30,511 nt of DNA from Proteobacteria bacterium UBA981. Its GTDB lineage: Bacteria; Pseudomonadota; Gammaproteobacteria; Ga0077536. Both the position numbers and the translations under genes were made by a program. The notes beneath the pieces are model-generated. The model did not search any database, had not been told where the DNA came from, and saw only the letters and a program-made list of their open reading frames with translations. Of this stretch, positions 7,532 through 16,101 are shown in pieces. The stretch lies in the NCBI GenBank assembly GCA_002292285.1, contig DBBP01000025.1, positions 1 to 30,511 of the forward strand, in the 5' to 3' direction. Every line of letters begins with the position of its first letter. Position 1 is the stretch's first letter.

Positions 7532-8005
7532 TTACTTGCGCAGGGCATCGTCATAACGTTCGATACTTTCCCGAGACCACATTTCTGATTTCACATAAAA
7601 CTCGCGAAATGACGGGATGCCATCATCCAGGTTAATCCACGGCAGCTTGGTCGAGGTAAAGATGTGAGCGTCTGGTGCGAACCGGGGCTCATCTAACGTT
7701 CCGAGCCTGACGAAATGGATCGCTTGCGCCGCTTTACTAAAATTTCCCCACAACGCAACCTGGCATTTCGGGCAACGCGAGATTGTTTGCCCGCGGCCGC
7801 TGGCAGTTGGTGTGTCAATCATCTCGACCTGCCCACTTATCATTTCCACCGCGTTGCCCTCGACCATGCCGTTAAGCCCAAAGGCCGCACCTGACTCTTT
7901 TCTGCACCATGAGCAATGGCAGCAATGGACGTACATGGGCTTTCGGGACATCTGATAACGGGCCTGCCCGCACGTGCATCCGCCTTGATAAAGTTCTTGA
8001 GCCAA
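7532..8005 (-). CDS. GFA-family (glutathione-dependent formaldehyde-activating enzyme-like) zinc protein
   Basis: The 157-residue protein carries the cysteine pattern of the GFA/CENP-V fold: CTCG at residues 10-13, CCHCSWC at about 28-34 and CPKC near 78-81. These ligate two zinc ions in Paracoccus Gfa. The length is typical. Most members of this family have no proven activity, and assignment as a formaldehyde-glutathione catalyst would be over-calling. It stands alone between the LuxR gene and a repeat region, with no operon partner. It ends with a conserved-looking REFYVKSEMWS segment, frequent in this family. Confidence 0.88.
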   Translation of the reverse strand: MAQELYQGGCTCGQARYQMSRKPMYVHCCHCSWCRKESGAAFGLNGMVEGNAVEMISGQVEMIDTPTASGRGQTISRCPKCQVALWGNFSKAAQAIHFVRLGTLDEPRFAPDAHIFTSTKLPWINLDDGIPSFREFYVKSEMWSRESIERYDDALRK

Positions 8006-8260
8006 TGTCCATTCCTTTGAGCTGTTCCGGGAGATCCTTTTAATCCTACTATCGAAGTGAGATTGACGTAGAAGGGCCGAATATTTTCCGCTAACGCGCC
8101 GAGAAAAGCGTGGTTACTGATTTCTTAAGGCGCGTCGTTTCGCTGACCATAAGTTTTAGTTACGCATGAGTCTGTTGAGCGATGGCGTTAGTAGTACAAC
8201 GCAGCAACGCGCGCATTGGCTTCCTCGCTGGCAGGGAATCGCAACATCCTCGCGAAGTGT

Positions 8261-8380
8261 CTTGGCGCCTGGTCTGGCGCGCACCGTTGTCGTTGGAGAT
8301 ATTCGCGAAGGTGTAGCGGAGAAAAAATCAAACGTCGTCAGATCAGGGCGAGGCTCGAAATCCAAGTTCGTCAATAGCAG
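8261..8380 (+). repeat. Dispersed intergenic repeat, copy 1
   Basis: This 120-base stretch aligns with the reverse complement of 26664-26794. The two share the identical core gtagcggagaaaaa, plus similar blocks before it (cttgg-g-ctg-tctgg) and after it (gtcgtcag / gttgtcag, ctcgaaa-ccaag). Both copies lie in intergenic regions. Open frames running through it on either strand are not convincing genes. It may be a mobile or structural intergenic element of this genome. Confidence 0.6.
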
Positions 8381-8463
8381 TCTGAGCCGATGAATTTTTT
8401 CGCTCCCCAGTACACCTCGGAATTCACCTTGGCAATCGCGGGCCATGGATCCTCGAGCCGCGT

Positions 8464-8649
8464 TCAGGCGCGGTTCGCACCACCGCGTATCCGACAACTG
8501 AAGGTAAGCGCACGCACGAATTGCAAAGCGATGACATCTGCATCGGTGCTCTCCTCCACCTGATCGCGCGCCGCTGACGCCGTTTCGGCTTCAACAGTGA
8601 GCTGCCGCTCGCATCCGTGCTCAGTGACGGTGATCAGGTATTCGTTCAT
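8464..8649 (-). CDS. Small protein, unknown function, last gene of the catabolic operon
   Basis: This 61-residue frame starts MNEYLITVTEHGCERQLTVEAETASAARDQV, which reads like a compact beta-beta-alpha domain. It begins 21 bases after the stop of the acyl-CoA dehydrogenase at 8671, on the same strand, suggesting co-transcription. No clear Shine-Dalgarno precedes the ATG. The C-terminal third (RALTFSCRIRGGANRA) looks less protein-like, so the frame may be decayed at its end. I do not recognise the family. Confidence 0.45.
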   Translation of the reverse strand: MNEYLITVTEHGCERQLTVEAETASAARDQVEESTDADVIALQFVRALTFSCRIRGGANRA

Positions 8650-8670
8650 ATCGTGGATGCCGTGTGGCGC

Positions 8671-9810
8671 TCAAAAGCCCTGCAGGGTTGCATAACGATC
8701 GCGATGAAATCCGGCATCGCCGAAAACTTGTTGCTGGACGCGCGCACGCTTGAGAAAAAAACCTATCTCCTCCGCATCAGTCATGCCGATACCGCCGTGC
8801 ATTTGCACTGCTTCGTTGGAAACCAGTTCAAGCATGTCACACGCCTTGGCCTTCGCCAGGCTGGCCAGTTCGGCAACATTCTCAGCGCCCTTATCGAGCG
8901 CAGACAGTGCTGCGAGAACTGCCGAGCGAGTCAACTCGAGTTCGCAAAACATGAGTGCCGCGCGGTGCTTCAAAGCCTGAAATGACCCAATCGGGGCACC
9001 AAACTGCTGGCGCATCTTGAGATAAGCGAGCGTGCGCTCGAAAGCCTCCTGCCCGGCCCCGAGCATTTCGGCAGCAATACCGGCACGCGCACCATCGAGT
9101 ACTCGTTCAAGCGTCGGCCACGCGTCATCGAGTTCGCCAATCAGCGCGTCCCCACTAACCCGGACCTTGTCGAAGGTAAGCTTAGAGGCGTAACGAGAAT
9201 CGACCATTAGCGTCGGGCTGATAGCCAATCCGCTGATGTTACGGTCAACGAGGAACATTGAAAGCCCTGCCGGGTCGCCAGTACGCCCGCTCGTACGGGC
9301 CAGAACAATGAGGTAATCAGCGACATGCCCATCGAGCACAAACTGCTTTTGACCTTGCAGCTCGAATCCGTCTCCATTCTTCACTGCGGTGAGCTGGGAA
9401 CCCAACGGCTCATGCCTGGGGCTTTCGTCGATAGCGAGCGCTAACAGACAGTCGCCGGACGCGACAGCACTCAAGACCTTTTGCTGCTGTTCTGCGTTGC
9501 CTGCTGTCGCCATGAGTGGCGCGCCGATGAGCGCGGTAGCGAACAGGGGCGAGGCGGCCAGGGTACGCCCCGACTCTTCCAGCACCTGGCCCATACCGAG
9601 ATAGCCAAAGTCTGAGCCACCGCAGGCTTCTGGTACCAGAATGCCGGCCCAACCCATCTCGGCCATGGCCGCCCAGTGCGCTGGATCGAAGCCGTTCTTG
9701 TCGCCTTTGTCGCGCAGCTCACGCAGGCTACTCACTGGCATTTGGTCGCCAAAAAACTCATGCGCGGAGTTCTTCAGCATGATTTGTTCTTCATTGAGTA
9801 TCAGTGACAT
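8671..9810 (-). CDS. Acyl-CoA dehydrogenase, subunit of the type lacking the catalytic Glu
   Basis: The 379-residue protein has the acyl-CoA dehydrogenase fold: an N-terminal helical domain, a beta-domain, and a C-terminal helical domain with RQQFGAPIGSFQALKH and VQMHGGIGMTDAEE. The family uses FAD to introduce an alpha-beta double bond into acyl-CoA. Where the upstream neighbour has its catalytic Glu (HERG), this protein has LDGARAGIAAE, so the base seems absent. That asymmetry, with two adjacent short ACAD genes, is known from heteromeric alpha2beta2 enzymes such as mycobacterial FadE26-FadE27 (steroid side-chain oxidation). The start MSLILNEEQ at 9810 has an agga site and lies 10 bases after the neighbour's stop. 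Confidence 0.88.
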   Translation of the reverse strand: MSLILNEEQIMLKNSAHEFFGDQMPVSSLRELRDKGDKNGFDPAHWAAMAEMGWAGILVPEACGGSDFGYLGMGQVLEESGRTLAASPLFATALIGAPLMATAGNAEQQQKVLSAVASGDCLLALAIDESPRHEPLGSQLTAVKNGDGFELQGQKQFVLDGHVADYLIVLARTSGRTGDPAGLSMFLVDRNISGLAISPTLMVDSRYASKLTFDKVRVSGDALIGELDDAWPTLERVLDGARAGIAAEMLGAGQEAFERTLAYLKMRQQFGAPIGSFQALKHRAALMFCELELTRSAVLAALSALDKGAENVAELASLAKAKACDMLELVSNEAVQMHGGIGMTDAEEIGFFLKRARVQQQVFGDAGFHRDRYATLQGF

Positions 9811-9820
9811 CAACAGATCC

Positions 9821-11005
9821 TCAGTCCGGCAGGCCAAGCACGCGCTTGGCAATTACATTGAGTTGAACCTCGGACGTCCCGCCTTCGATCGAATTGCCTT
9901 TCGAGCGCAACCACGTACGGCACAAAGTGATCTCCTCCGGTTCGTAGTCGTCCCCCTCCCAGGCCAGCGCTGCAGCGCCGGCCGCTTTCAGAATCAACTC
10001 GAACTTGGCCTTGTTTTGCTCTGTTCCGAAGTATTTGAACATCGAAGACGCGCCGCCGTTCGCCGTGCCGCTTTCGCTCTCTTGCCCGGCACGACGAATG
10101 GTGAGGGCGAACGCGCGGTCATTCATCACATGACGCGCGATGTCATCGCGCAGGCCAGCATCGCCGATGCGGCCGTCCGCGGTGCCGAGGTATTTCTTTG
10201 CGATCGCCTCGACGCCCGGCACGTTGCCGCCAATCGCGCGTCCGATCTGCGCAATCATGCCGCGCTCGTGTTGCAGCAATTCCTTGGCAATCGTCCAACC
10301 ACTATTGAGCTCACCGACGAGGTTGCCCTTGGGTACTTCAACGTCGGTAAAAAATGTTTCGCAAAATACTGACGCCCCACTAATCAACGTGATCGGACGT
10401 GTTTCAACTCCCGGGCTGGTCATGTCGAACAGCACAAAGCTGATGCCGTCATGCTTAACCGAGGTGTCAGTACGCACCAGACAGAAAATCCAGTCAGCGT
10501 GATTGGCGTACGAGGTCCACACTTTCTGTCCGTTAATCAGATAGTGATCGCCGCGATCTTCGGCACGGGTTTGCAAGCTCGCCAAATCTGATCCGGCACC
10601 CGGCTCGCTATAGCCCTGGCACCAACGAATTTCGCCGCGCGCGATCTTCGGCAGGTGCTCCGCTTGCTGGGTCGGGTTGCCGTACTTCAGCATCACCGGC
10701 CCAAGCATGCTGATACCGAAACTAAACAGGGGTGTGCGGCATCCGAGGCGCGACATTTCTTCGCCCAATATTGTCGCCTGGTCCTTACTCAGCCCGCCGC
10801 CGCCATACTCTGTTGGCCACGTGGGCACAGTCCAGCCGCGGTCCACCATGCGTTCCAGCCACACTTGGCTGTCCGGATTCTTGAATGTGGCATTGCGCCC
10901 GCCCCACACGCGCTCGTCCTCGGGCATCGGTGTACGCATGGACTGCGGACAGTTCTCCTCCAACCACGCACGTGTCTCGAGCCGAAAAGTTTCAAGCGTA
11001 GACAT
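9821..11005 (-). CDS. Acyl-CoA dehydrogenase, catalytic subunit
   Basis: The 394-residue protein has full ACAD features: YSEPGAGSDLASLQT (residues 132-146) for substrate and FAD binding, GQKVWTSYA (159-167), and the C-terminal signature GNSIEGGTSEVQLNVIAKR. Glu247 in LLQHERG is the likely catalytic base, placed as in FadE26-type subunits. It should oxidise an acyl-CoA together with the product of the next gene (8671-9810), probably as a heteromer feeding electrons to ETF. A strong ggagg site lies 6 bases before the ATG. The context with an HsaA-like monooxygenase and a hydrolase suggests a branched or polycyclic substrate, which is inference. Confidence 0.9.
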   Translation of the reverse strand: MSTLETFRLETRAWLEENCPQSMRTPMPEDERVWGGRNATFKNPDSQVWLERMVDRGWTVPTWPTEYGGGGLSKDQATILGEEMSRLGCRTPLFSFGISMLGPVMLKYGNPTQQAEHLPKIARGEIRWCQGYSEPGAGSDLASLQTRAEDRGDHYLINGQKVWTSYANHADWIFCLVRTDTSVKHDGISFVLFDMTSPGVETRPITLISGASVFCETFFTDVEVPKGNLVGELNSGWTIAKELLQHERGMIAQIGRAIGGNVPGVEAIAKKYLGTADGRIGDAGLRDDIARHVMNDRAFALTIRRAGQESESGTANGGASSMFKYFGTEQNKAKFELILKAAGAAALAWEGDDYEPEEITLCRTWLRSKGNSIEGGTSEVQLNVIAKRVLGLPD

Positions 11006-11085
11006 CGTAGTCCTCCCTAGTTACTCGCAAGCGAGATCTTATGACCGTCGCTCCAATTTGTGACCCGCGCCGTTGTCGGTGCCGG

Positions 11086-12228
11086 TCAGACCAGTGGGTT
11101 ATTCGGTTCCATGCCAAGCCGGTGGCGACCGTACAGTTCGCGCGACACATCCCAATCGATGAAAGCGTGGCTGGCGAGTGTATTCATGTCGCGAAAAAAG
11201 CGTTGCAAGGGGACGTCGAGGGCGAAGTTGCGTGTCCCTGCTCTGGCCATGATGTCGTTAACCGCACTCCGGCACAGGTCAGCGATATAACCAGCACGAA
11301 GTTTCAAATCTACTCTTACGTCAGCGCTGAAATCACCCGTACGCGCGAGCCCCATGGTATCGGCGATTAAGCGCTCGTAAAGCATCTCGGCAGCGCGCGA
11401 GCGTGCATAGGCCTCACCGAGATTAATGTGCGTGGCCTGTTTGCCGGCTAGCGCGTCACCACCCCAAGTCATATTTTTGGCTTGTAAATGGCCATCAAAA
11501 GCTGCTGTCGCGGCAGCCAGGCCACCGCAATAAACGCCCATTACTTCGCAGTAAATAAAAGGCAGCAGCGGGATCGCGTAAACCGGATTGCTGTGCATGG
11601 TCTCAACGCTGTTGAACAACGCCGCTGCCGGCAGGGTTCGATACTCAGGGACGAACAGATTCTCGACGATGACGTCATTGCTGCCGGTTCCGGCCATGCC
11701 ACTCATGAACCAGACGTCGTCAACCTGACAGTCTGCGATCGGCACGACGAAGGCGCGCGCATCGCTGCCGCCCGCCTTGGTCACGATCACCCAGTCAGCG
11801 TTCATGATGCCGGAGCTGAAATTCGAACGACCACTGATTTCATAGCCGCCGGTAACCGGTTTAATCTCGATGGCCGGCGTCGGCTGGATTGGAATGAGGC
11901 CGAACGGGCGCTCAGCGAATACTTCACGTTGCACTTGCTCGGAAAACTTCGTGAGCATCCAGTTATGGCCGATGTAGAACGCGCTCACCCATCCAGTCGA
12001 CATGTCGGCACTGCTAATTGCCCGCACAATCGCCGCGTGAGCATCAAGATTAAGCTCGTGTCCGCCGAATACCTTTGGTACCAGCGTCTGGAAAATTTCC
12101 GCCTCGATGAGGTCATTGATGGTTTCGGTGAGCGGGTGCCGCTGCATCTCACTTTCGCGAGCGCGCGCTGCGATTGCAGGCAGCAACGCTTCAACGCGCT
12201 CGACCAATTGTTCTTTGGTCGCACTCAT
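11086..12228 (-). CDS. Flavin-dependent monooxygenase, acyl-CoA-dehydrogenase-like (HsaA / HpaB-C2 type)
   Basis: The 380-residue protein belongs to the group D flavin monooxygenases with an ACAD fold (HsaA, p-hydroxyphenylacetate hydroxylase C2, DszC). Typical stretches are FGGHELNLDAHAAIVRAIS near residue 55, DMSTGWVSAFYIGHNW near 75, and a C-terminal region RFFRDMNTLASHAF. Such enzymes use reduced FMN/FAD supplied by a separate reductase to hydroxylate an aromatic or oxidise a related ring; no reductase is present in the window. The ribosome binding site gagg is 8 bases from the ATG. It sits between an alpha/beta hydrolase and two ACADs, which resembles ring-degradation operons. The exact substrate cannot be read from sequence. 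Confidence 0.85.
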   Translation of the reverse strand: MSATKEQLVERVEALLPAIAARARESEMQRHPLTETINDLIEAEIFQTLVPKVFGGHELNLDAHAAIVRAISSADMSTGWVSAFYIGHNWMLTKFSEQVQREVFAERPFGLIPIQPTPAIEIKPVTGGYEISGRSNFSSGIMNADWVIVTKAGGSDARAFVVPIADCQVDDVWFMSGMAGTGSNDVIVENLFVPEYRTLPAAALFNSVETMHSNPVYAIPLLPFIYCEVMGVYCGGLAAATAAFDGHLQAKNMTWGGDALAGKQATHINLGEAYARSRAAEMLYERLIADTMGLARTGDFSADVRVDLKLRAGYIADLCRSAVNDIMARAGTRNFALDVPLQRFFRDMNTLASHAFIDWDVSRELYGRHRLGMEPNNPLV

Positions 12229-12334
12229 TTTCTTAACCTCTTCAGATCGTAGTGATGCGCAGTCGCGCTGACGCGCGGCAATGATTTTTTATGCGTTCCG
12301 TCAGCCGATTTGCGGTTCTGATAACGTGCTCGAA

Positions 12335-13213
12335 TCAGGCAATGAAAGCTTTGACGCGCTTGAGAAATCCATCCAGTTGATCATGGTGCACCCAATGCCC
12401 GGCATCAGCGAAGCCGGCCACCTCAGCGTTCTGGAAATGCTTGATACGGCCATCTTCGGCAGGGTTGGATGCCCATGATTCCTCGCCATAGACGAGCAGG
12501 GTCGGACAGGTAATTTTGCCCCATAGACCTTCTACAGCGCCCGTCGGCATATCGTAGGCCGGAAACGCGCGGACGTAGTTGTCGAACTTCCAGGAGTAAG
12601 TGCCGTCTTCGTTCTGGTTGATGCCGTGCACCGTGAGATGACGCGCTTGCTCGGGAGAGAGATGCTTGTTCTCTGTATGCATGCGCGCGAACGCCTCCTC
12701 GATGGTCGGATAACGTCTCGGCAGGCGACCCGCAAGGCCGCGTTTGTCATCGATCCAGTTACGCAAGCGTTGGTCAAACTCGAGACTGGTGCGCTCGGCG
12801 AGCATTTTTGGGGACATACCGAGGCCTTCAATGGCTACTAGCGCGCGCACCGATTCGGGATACAAACCGGTATACCGCAGTGAAATATTGCCGCCCAGCG
12901 AATGCGCAACAATGGTGACTGGCGCGAGATTTTGCTGGTGAATGAGCTGGGCCAAATCGTAGATGTAGCCCGCCATTTCGTAGTTGCCGTCAGTGGTCCA
13001 CTGGCTATCGCCGTGGCCACGCAGATCGGGTGCGATCACATGCCAGTCGTCACGTAGCGCATTCGCTACCCAGTCCCAGTTGCGGCAATGATCGCGACCG
13101 CCATGCAGCAGAATGAGGGGTGGCGCGCCAGGATTGCCCCAATCGACATAGTGCAAACGCAGCCGTTGCGAGAAGTAGCTGTGCGAAGTCACGCCCGAAG
13201 AAGTTTCGCTCAT
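12335..13213 (-). CDS. Alpha/beta hydrolase
   Basis: The 292-residue protein shows the alpha/beta-hydrolase fold: the oxyanion-hole HGGRDHCRNWD near residue 38, the DLRGHGDS strand-turn, the nucleophile elbow AHSLGGN near residue 106, a possible acid residue after VYGEES, and the catalytic His in ADAGHWVHHD near the C-terminus. It may cleave an ester, a thioester or a carbon-carbon bond of a ring-opened intermediate, but family membership alone does not decide. It is the first gene of the minus-strand operon running to 8464 (106 bases before the monooxygenase). The ribosome binding site is weak. Confidence 0.88.
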   Translation of the reverse strand: MSETSSGVTSHSYFSQRLRLHYVDWGNPGAPPLILLHGGRDHCRNWDWVANALRDDWHVIAPDLRGHGDSQWTTDGNYEMAGYIYDLAQLIHQQNLAPVTIVAHSLGGNISLRYTGLYPESVRALVAIEGLGMSPKMLAERTSLEFDQRLRNWIDDKRGLAGRLPRRYPTIEEAFARMHTENKHLSPEQARHLTVHGINQNEDGTYSWKFDNYVRAFPAYDMPTGAVEGLWGKITCPTLLVYGEESWASNPAEDGRIKHFQNAEVAGFADAGHWVHHDQLDGFLKRVKAFIA

Positions 13214-13265
13214 TTGAGTACCAATGCTTAATTCAAATTCTGTTTAGTCCTGCGCTGAGATGTGC

Positions 13266-14228
13266 TCAGTGCAGGGTATCCGAAGGTCCCGGCTGTTTGT
13301 CGAGGGGAGTCAATAACTCCTCAACGTCGTCATCACCGAAATAATACTGACGGCCGCAAAAATCACAGCCCACCTCAATTCGACCTTGCTCGACGAGGAT
13401 GGCTTCGAGTTCTTCGCGACCCAGGCCGGTGAGCATCTGGCGTACACGAACCGGATCGCACGAGCACGCGAAGCGCGCCGAACGCGGTTCGAAGCGCAAT
13501 ACTTTCTCCTGCCAGAACAGTCGGTGCAGAAGCGTATCGGCGTCGAGGCTGAGTAGCTCCTCACGACTCAACGTCGCTGCAAGGTGCGCGATGCGATTGA
13601 AGTCCTCGTTGTTGCCGATGCGTTGCTCTTCTGCAAACGGTTCGCGGTCTTCGCTAGCGGTGCGCGGCATGCTTTGCACCAGCAAACCGGCTGCGACCTC
13701 GTCGTTTGCCGCCAGCACCAGGCGAGTATCTAACTGTTCGGACTGCAACATGTAATGCTCGATGACTTCAGACAGCGCGCCAAGCGGCTCTCGTTGGTCG
13801 CCGTACAGCGGCACGACACCTTGATACGGCAAAGTACCTTGCGGGCGGTCACTGGCATCGAGCGTTATGGCGCAGCGCCCGCCTCCGCCGGGATTGAGCA
13901 TTTGTTCGAACGTGGCTTGTCCCGCGACGTCGTCAATCACCTGAGATGTCGCACGAAAGCGCAGATCAGAGCGTACTTCGGCGACCGCTAATTTGACCGG
14001 GCCGTCGCCGTGCAACTGCAGCACCAGCGCGCCGTCGAATTTGAGATTGGCTTGCATGAGCACGCCGGCGGCGGCCATCTCCCCGAGTAGCGCCCGCACA
14101 GCCTGCGGGTAGGCACCATGCTCTGCCCGGCAATCCAGCGCTTCTCGCCAACACGAGGTCAGGCGGACCAGGGCGCCACGCACTGGTAGCCCGTCAAACA
14201 GAAATCGATGCAAATCTTGTGAAGCCAC
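13266..14228 (-). CDS. hslO: Hsp33 redox-regulated chaperone
   Basis: The 320-residue cytoplasmic protein is Hsp33, a holdase activated by oxidation and heat. Its redox switch is visible at the C-terminus: C-S-C in RFACSCDPVR and C-D-F-C in VGCDFCGRQYYF, the four zinc-binding cysteines that form disulfides on activation. The N-terminal domain begins with DLHRFLFDGLPVRGALVRL and contains GVVPLYG, both typical. The start is a GTG at 14228 with no strong Shine-Dalgarno. It is somewhat longer than the usual 290-300 residues because of an acidic C-terminal tail. It lies 52 bases upstream of the hydrolase gene, on the same strand, so partial co-transcription is possible. Confidence 0.95.
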   Translation of the reverse strand: MASQDLHRFLFDGLPVRGALVRLTSCWREALDCRAEHGAYPQAVRALLGEMAAAGVLMQANLKFDGALVLQLHGDGPVKLAVAEVRSDLRFRATSQVIDDVAGQATFEQMLNPGGGGRCAITLDASDRPQGTLPYQGVVPLYGDQREPLGALSEVIEHYMLQSEQLDTRLVLAANDEVAAGLLVQSMPRTASEDREPFAEEQRIGNNEDFNRIAHLAATLSREELLSLDADTLLHRLFWQEKVLRFEPRSARFACSCDPVRVRQMLTGLGREELEAILVEQGRIEVGCDFCGRQYYFGDDDVEELLTPLDKQPGPSDTLH

Positions 14229-14498
14229 GAATATCCGGGTTGTACGCGATTAAACAGACCTTATTGTAGCGCGCCACAGTCGTTGGCAGAGACGCTTCAG
14301 GTCACGCTCTTCGCACGCTGATGGGCTGCGCTCGAGAACGCTGCGAAAGTGCCCGACGGCGGCATTGCTACGCTTCTACTATTTCCAAGTGGTTGAATTA
14401 ATTAGCTTATTAAAAATACTTCCGAGTCGTGTCAACCGATCCACGAGACGTGCGTTATTGATTCACGTAGTCCAAACAACACCCAACGGAGCAATAAC

Positions 14499-14858
14499 AT
14501 GATGAATCGAAGCCTTGTCACCGCACTACTCGCTGGAGCGCTGTTCAACCCGCTGTCCGCTGTTTACGCCGACGACGCAACCGCCACCGCGCTCGACCGC
14601 GGCGACCGTATACAGCAGCGATTGGATCGCAAGGGTGACCGCATCGACCAACGCCTAGACCGCAAAGGCGAACGCATCAACGCCCGCCTCGACCAGCGTT
14701 CTGAGCGTGCGAGTGAGACCGGTCGGGATGGGCTTGCCGAACGTCTCGACCGTCAGGGTGATCGGGTAGAACGTCGCCTGGACAATCGTGGTGACCGCGT
14801 CGACCGCCGCCTGGACCGTCGTGGTGATCGGGCTGAGCGGCGCGCAGATCGAAGCTGA
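14499..14858 (+). CDS. Exported protein built of 11-residue arginine/aspartate-rich repeats
   Basis: The 119-residue product has a signal peptide (residues 1-24, ending SAVYA) followed almost entirely by tandem 11-residue units of the form GDRI-QRLDRK. The first three copies are nearly perfect and lie end to end (GDRIQQRLDRK and two variants); later copies are GDRVERRLDNR, GDRVDRRLDRR and GDRAERRADRS, with a more diverged spacer between. An 11-residue period with hydrophobic I/V and L at fixed places is a hendecad coiled coil. A ggag site 8 bases before the first ATG supports the start (a second ATG follows directly). It probably sits in the periplasm or at the envelope; it precedes an envelope-type sigma operon. 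The function is unknown. Confidence 0.8.
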   Translation: MMNRSLVTALLAGALFNPLSAVYADDATATALDRGDRIQQRLDRKGDRIDQRLDRKGERINARLDQRSERASETGRDGLAERLDRQGDRVERRLDNRGDRVDRRLDRRGDRAERRADRS

Positions 14859-15235
14859 AGCCTACGGTTGCGCGGAGCGCGTTTGGGTTGCTGCCGGGCT
14901 CGCAGACGCGCGGTATTGAACGCCGGCCCGGTAGACTTAGCGGTGCATGCTTAATCATGCGACGCGAGGTTCGCGAGCGCCGGGGTGATGCGGTGGCGCC
15001 GTGACCTAGCTGGTTGCGGCTGCGCGCAACCCGAAGACGGCGCAGAAACCGGGCATCCGAAAACCGGTGTGGTTCCGCGGACTATCTTGCATAATCCGCT
15101 TGTCTCCGGTTTGCGCGGTGCGTTACGCAGACTGGCGTGCACGGTAGTCTCAGCGCTTCACGCGCAGCCTTGCCGAGTGAACCCAGAGCGGTTTAATTGT
15201 CGTCACGGCAGAATGCCACACTAGGTTGTTGAACT
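14859..15235. other. Intergenic upstream of the ECF sigma operon
   Basis: About 375 bases with no convincing gene. A small perfect hairpin, cgcga (14963-14967), loop ggt, tcgcg (14971-14975), is the only clear structure. The promoter of the sigma operon should lie in the right part, but I do not see a reliable -35/-10 pair. Confidence 0.4.
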
Positions 15236-15772
15236 CTGGATAACAATCGGGCCCTAGATGCATTTCTCGCCTCGGTCGAGCAGCGCGCTTTGCGTATGGC
15301 TCTATTCGCGGTTAGCGACCGAGAGGAGGCGCTGGATATCGTGCAGGACAGCATGCTGCGCCTTGTTGATCGCTACCGCGCGCGCCCGAGCGAGGAATGG
15401 GCGCCGCTGTTTTTCCGGATTTTGCAGCGCCGCATCGTCGACACTTATCGCCGCCAGGCCGTGCGCCGCGCGGTATTCGGGTTGTTCCAACGCGACCCGG
15501 ATGGGGCCGATAAACCGCTCGAGGACGTTGCCGGGCCGGCGACACTGGTGCCAGAGGCGCAACTCGCTTCGCAGCAAAGTTTGCAGCAGCTTGAAAACGC
15601 CATTCGTGCCCTGCCGCTGCGCCAGCAGCAAGTTTTTCTGTTACGCGAATGGCAGGGCTTCGACGTGAAAGAAACGGCGACGATCGTGGGGTGCTCGACG
15701 GGCAGTGTAAAAACACACTATTCAAGGGCCCGACAAAAGTTGCGTGAACTACTAACGGATTGCGTCGAATGA
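15236..15772 (+). CDS. ECF-type RNA polymerase sigma factor
   Basis: The protein carries sigma region 2 (DREEALDIVQDSMLRLVDRY) and region 4 (LPLRQQQVFLLREWQGFDVKETA, GCSTGSVKTHYSRARQKL). The coding frame extends upstream of the TTG (15290) and ATG (15296) through LDAFLASVEQRALRMA, which is the normal N-terminus of this group. It has a stop at 15230-15232, and the only near-cognate codon in between is CTG at 15236. I therefore place the start there, with moderate trust. The next gene overlaps the stop (ATGA). The layout sigma, DUF3619-like protein, then a DUF3106 protein is a recurring operon in beta- and gammaproteobacteria, and the sigma factor is likely to be controlled by the product of the next gene. 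Confidence 0.85.
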   Translation: MDNNRALDAFLASVEQRALRMALFAVSDREEALDIVQDSMLRLVDRYRARPSEEWAPLFFRILQRRIVDTYRRQAVRRAVFGLFQRDPDGADKPLEDVAGPATLVPEAQLASQQSLQQLENAIRALPLRQQQVFLLREWQGFDVKETATIVGCSTGSVKTHYSRARQKLRELLTDCVE

Positions 15773-16101
15773 GCAAACAGAAAAAATCTGGTCTGGGTGA
15801 ACTCACTCGGGCACTAGGGGCTACCCCATTGCCCGCGGATACCGTCCGGCGCCTGCGTCAATCTCGGGCGGAGGCGCTCGAGCAGCGGGCTCGACCCGGT
15901 GCTTATCCCTGGATTCCGCTGACCACTTTCGCAACAGCCGCGTCAGTAGCACTGATTATTAATTTGGCAGAACCCGTATCACTCGCAGAAATTTCCGCCG
16001 ACGCAGGCGCCGCGCCGTTTGTGTTCTCAGGCGATGACGCTGCGCTGGTGGAAGAGCTCGAATTTTATCGCTGGCTGGAGTCGCAGGGGTATGCGGGTTA
16101 G
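15769..16101 (+). CDS. DUF3619-like single-pass membrane protein, putative anti-sigma partner
   Basis: The 110-residue protein has a cytoplasmic N-terminal part (KKSGLGELTRALGATPLPADTVRRLRQSRAEAL), one transmembrane segment (about residues 48-67) and a short C-terminal part rich in acidic residues (DDAALVEELEFYRWLES). Length, topology and position fit DUF3619 proteins that follow ECF sigma genes. The ATG overlaps the sigma stop by four bases (atga), showing translational coupling. An anti-sigma role is inferred from the operon position; no zinc-binding anti-sigma motif is present. Confidence 0.7.
   Translation: MSKQKKSGLGELTRALGATPLPADTVRRLRQSRAEALEQRARPGAYPWIPLTTFATAASVALIINLAEPVSLAEISADAGAAPFVFSGDDAALVEELEFYRWLESQGYAG

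Noticed and set aside
8156..8497. Minus-strand frame of 113 codons
   Set aside because: It overlaps the repeat and has no recognisable start or family.
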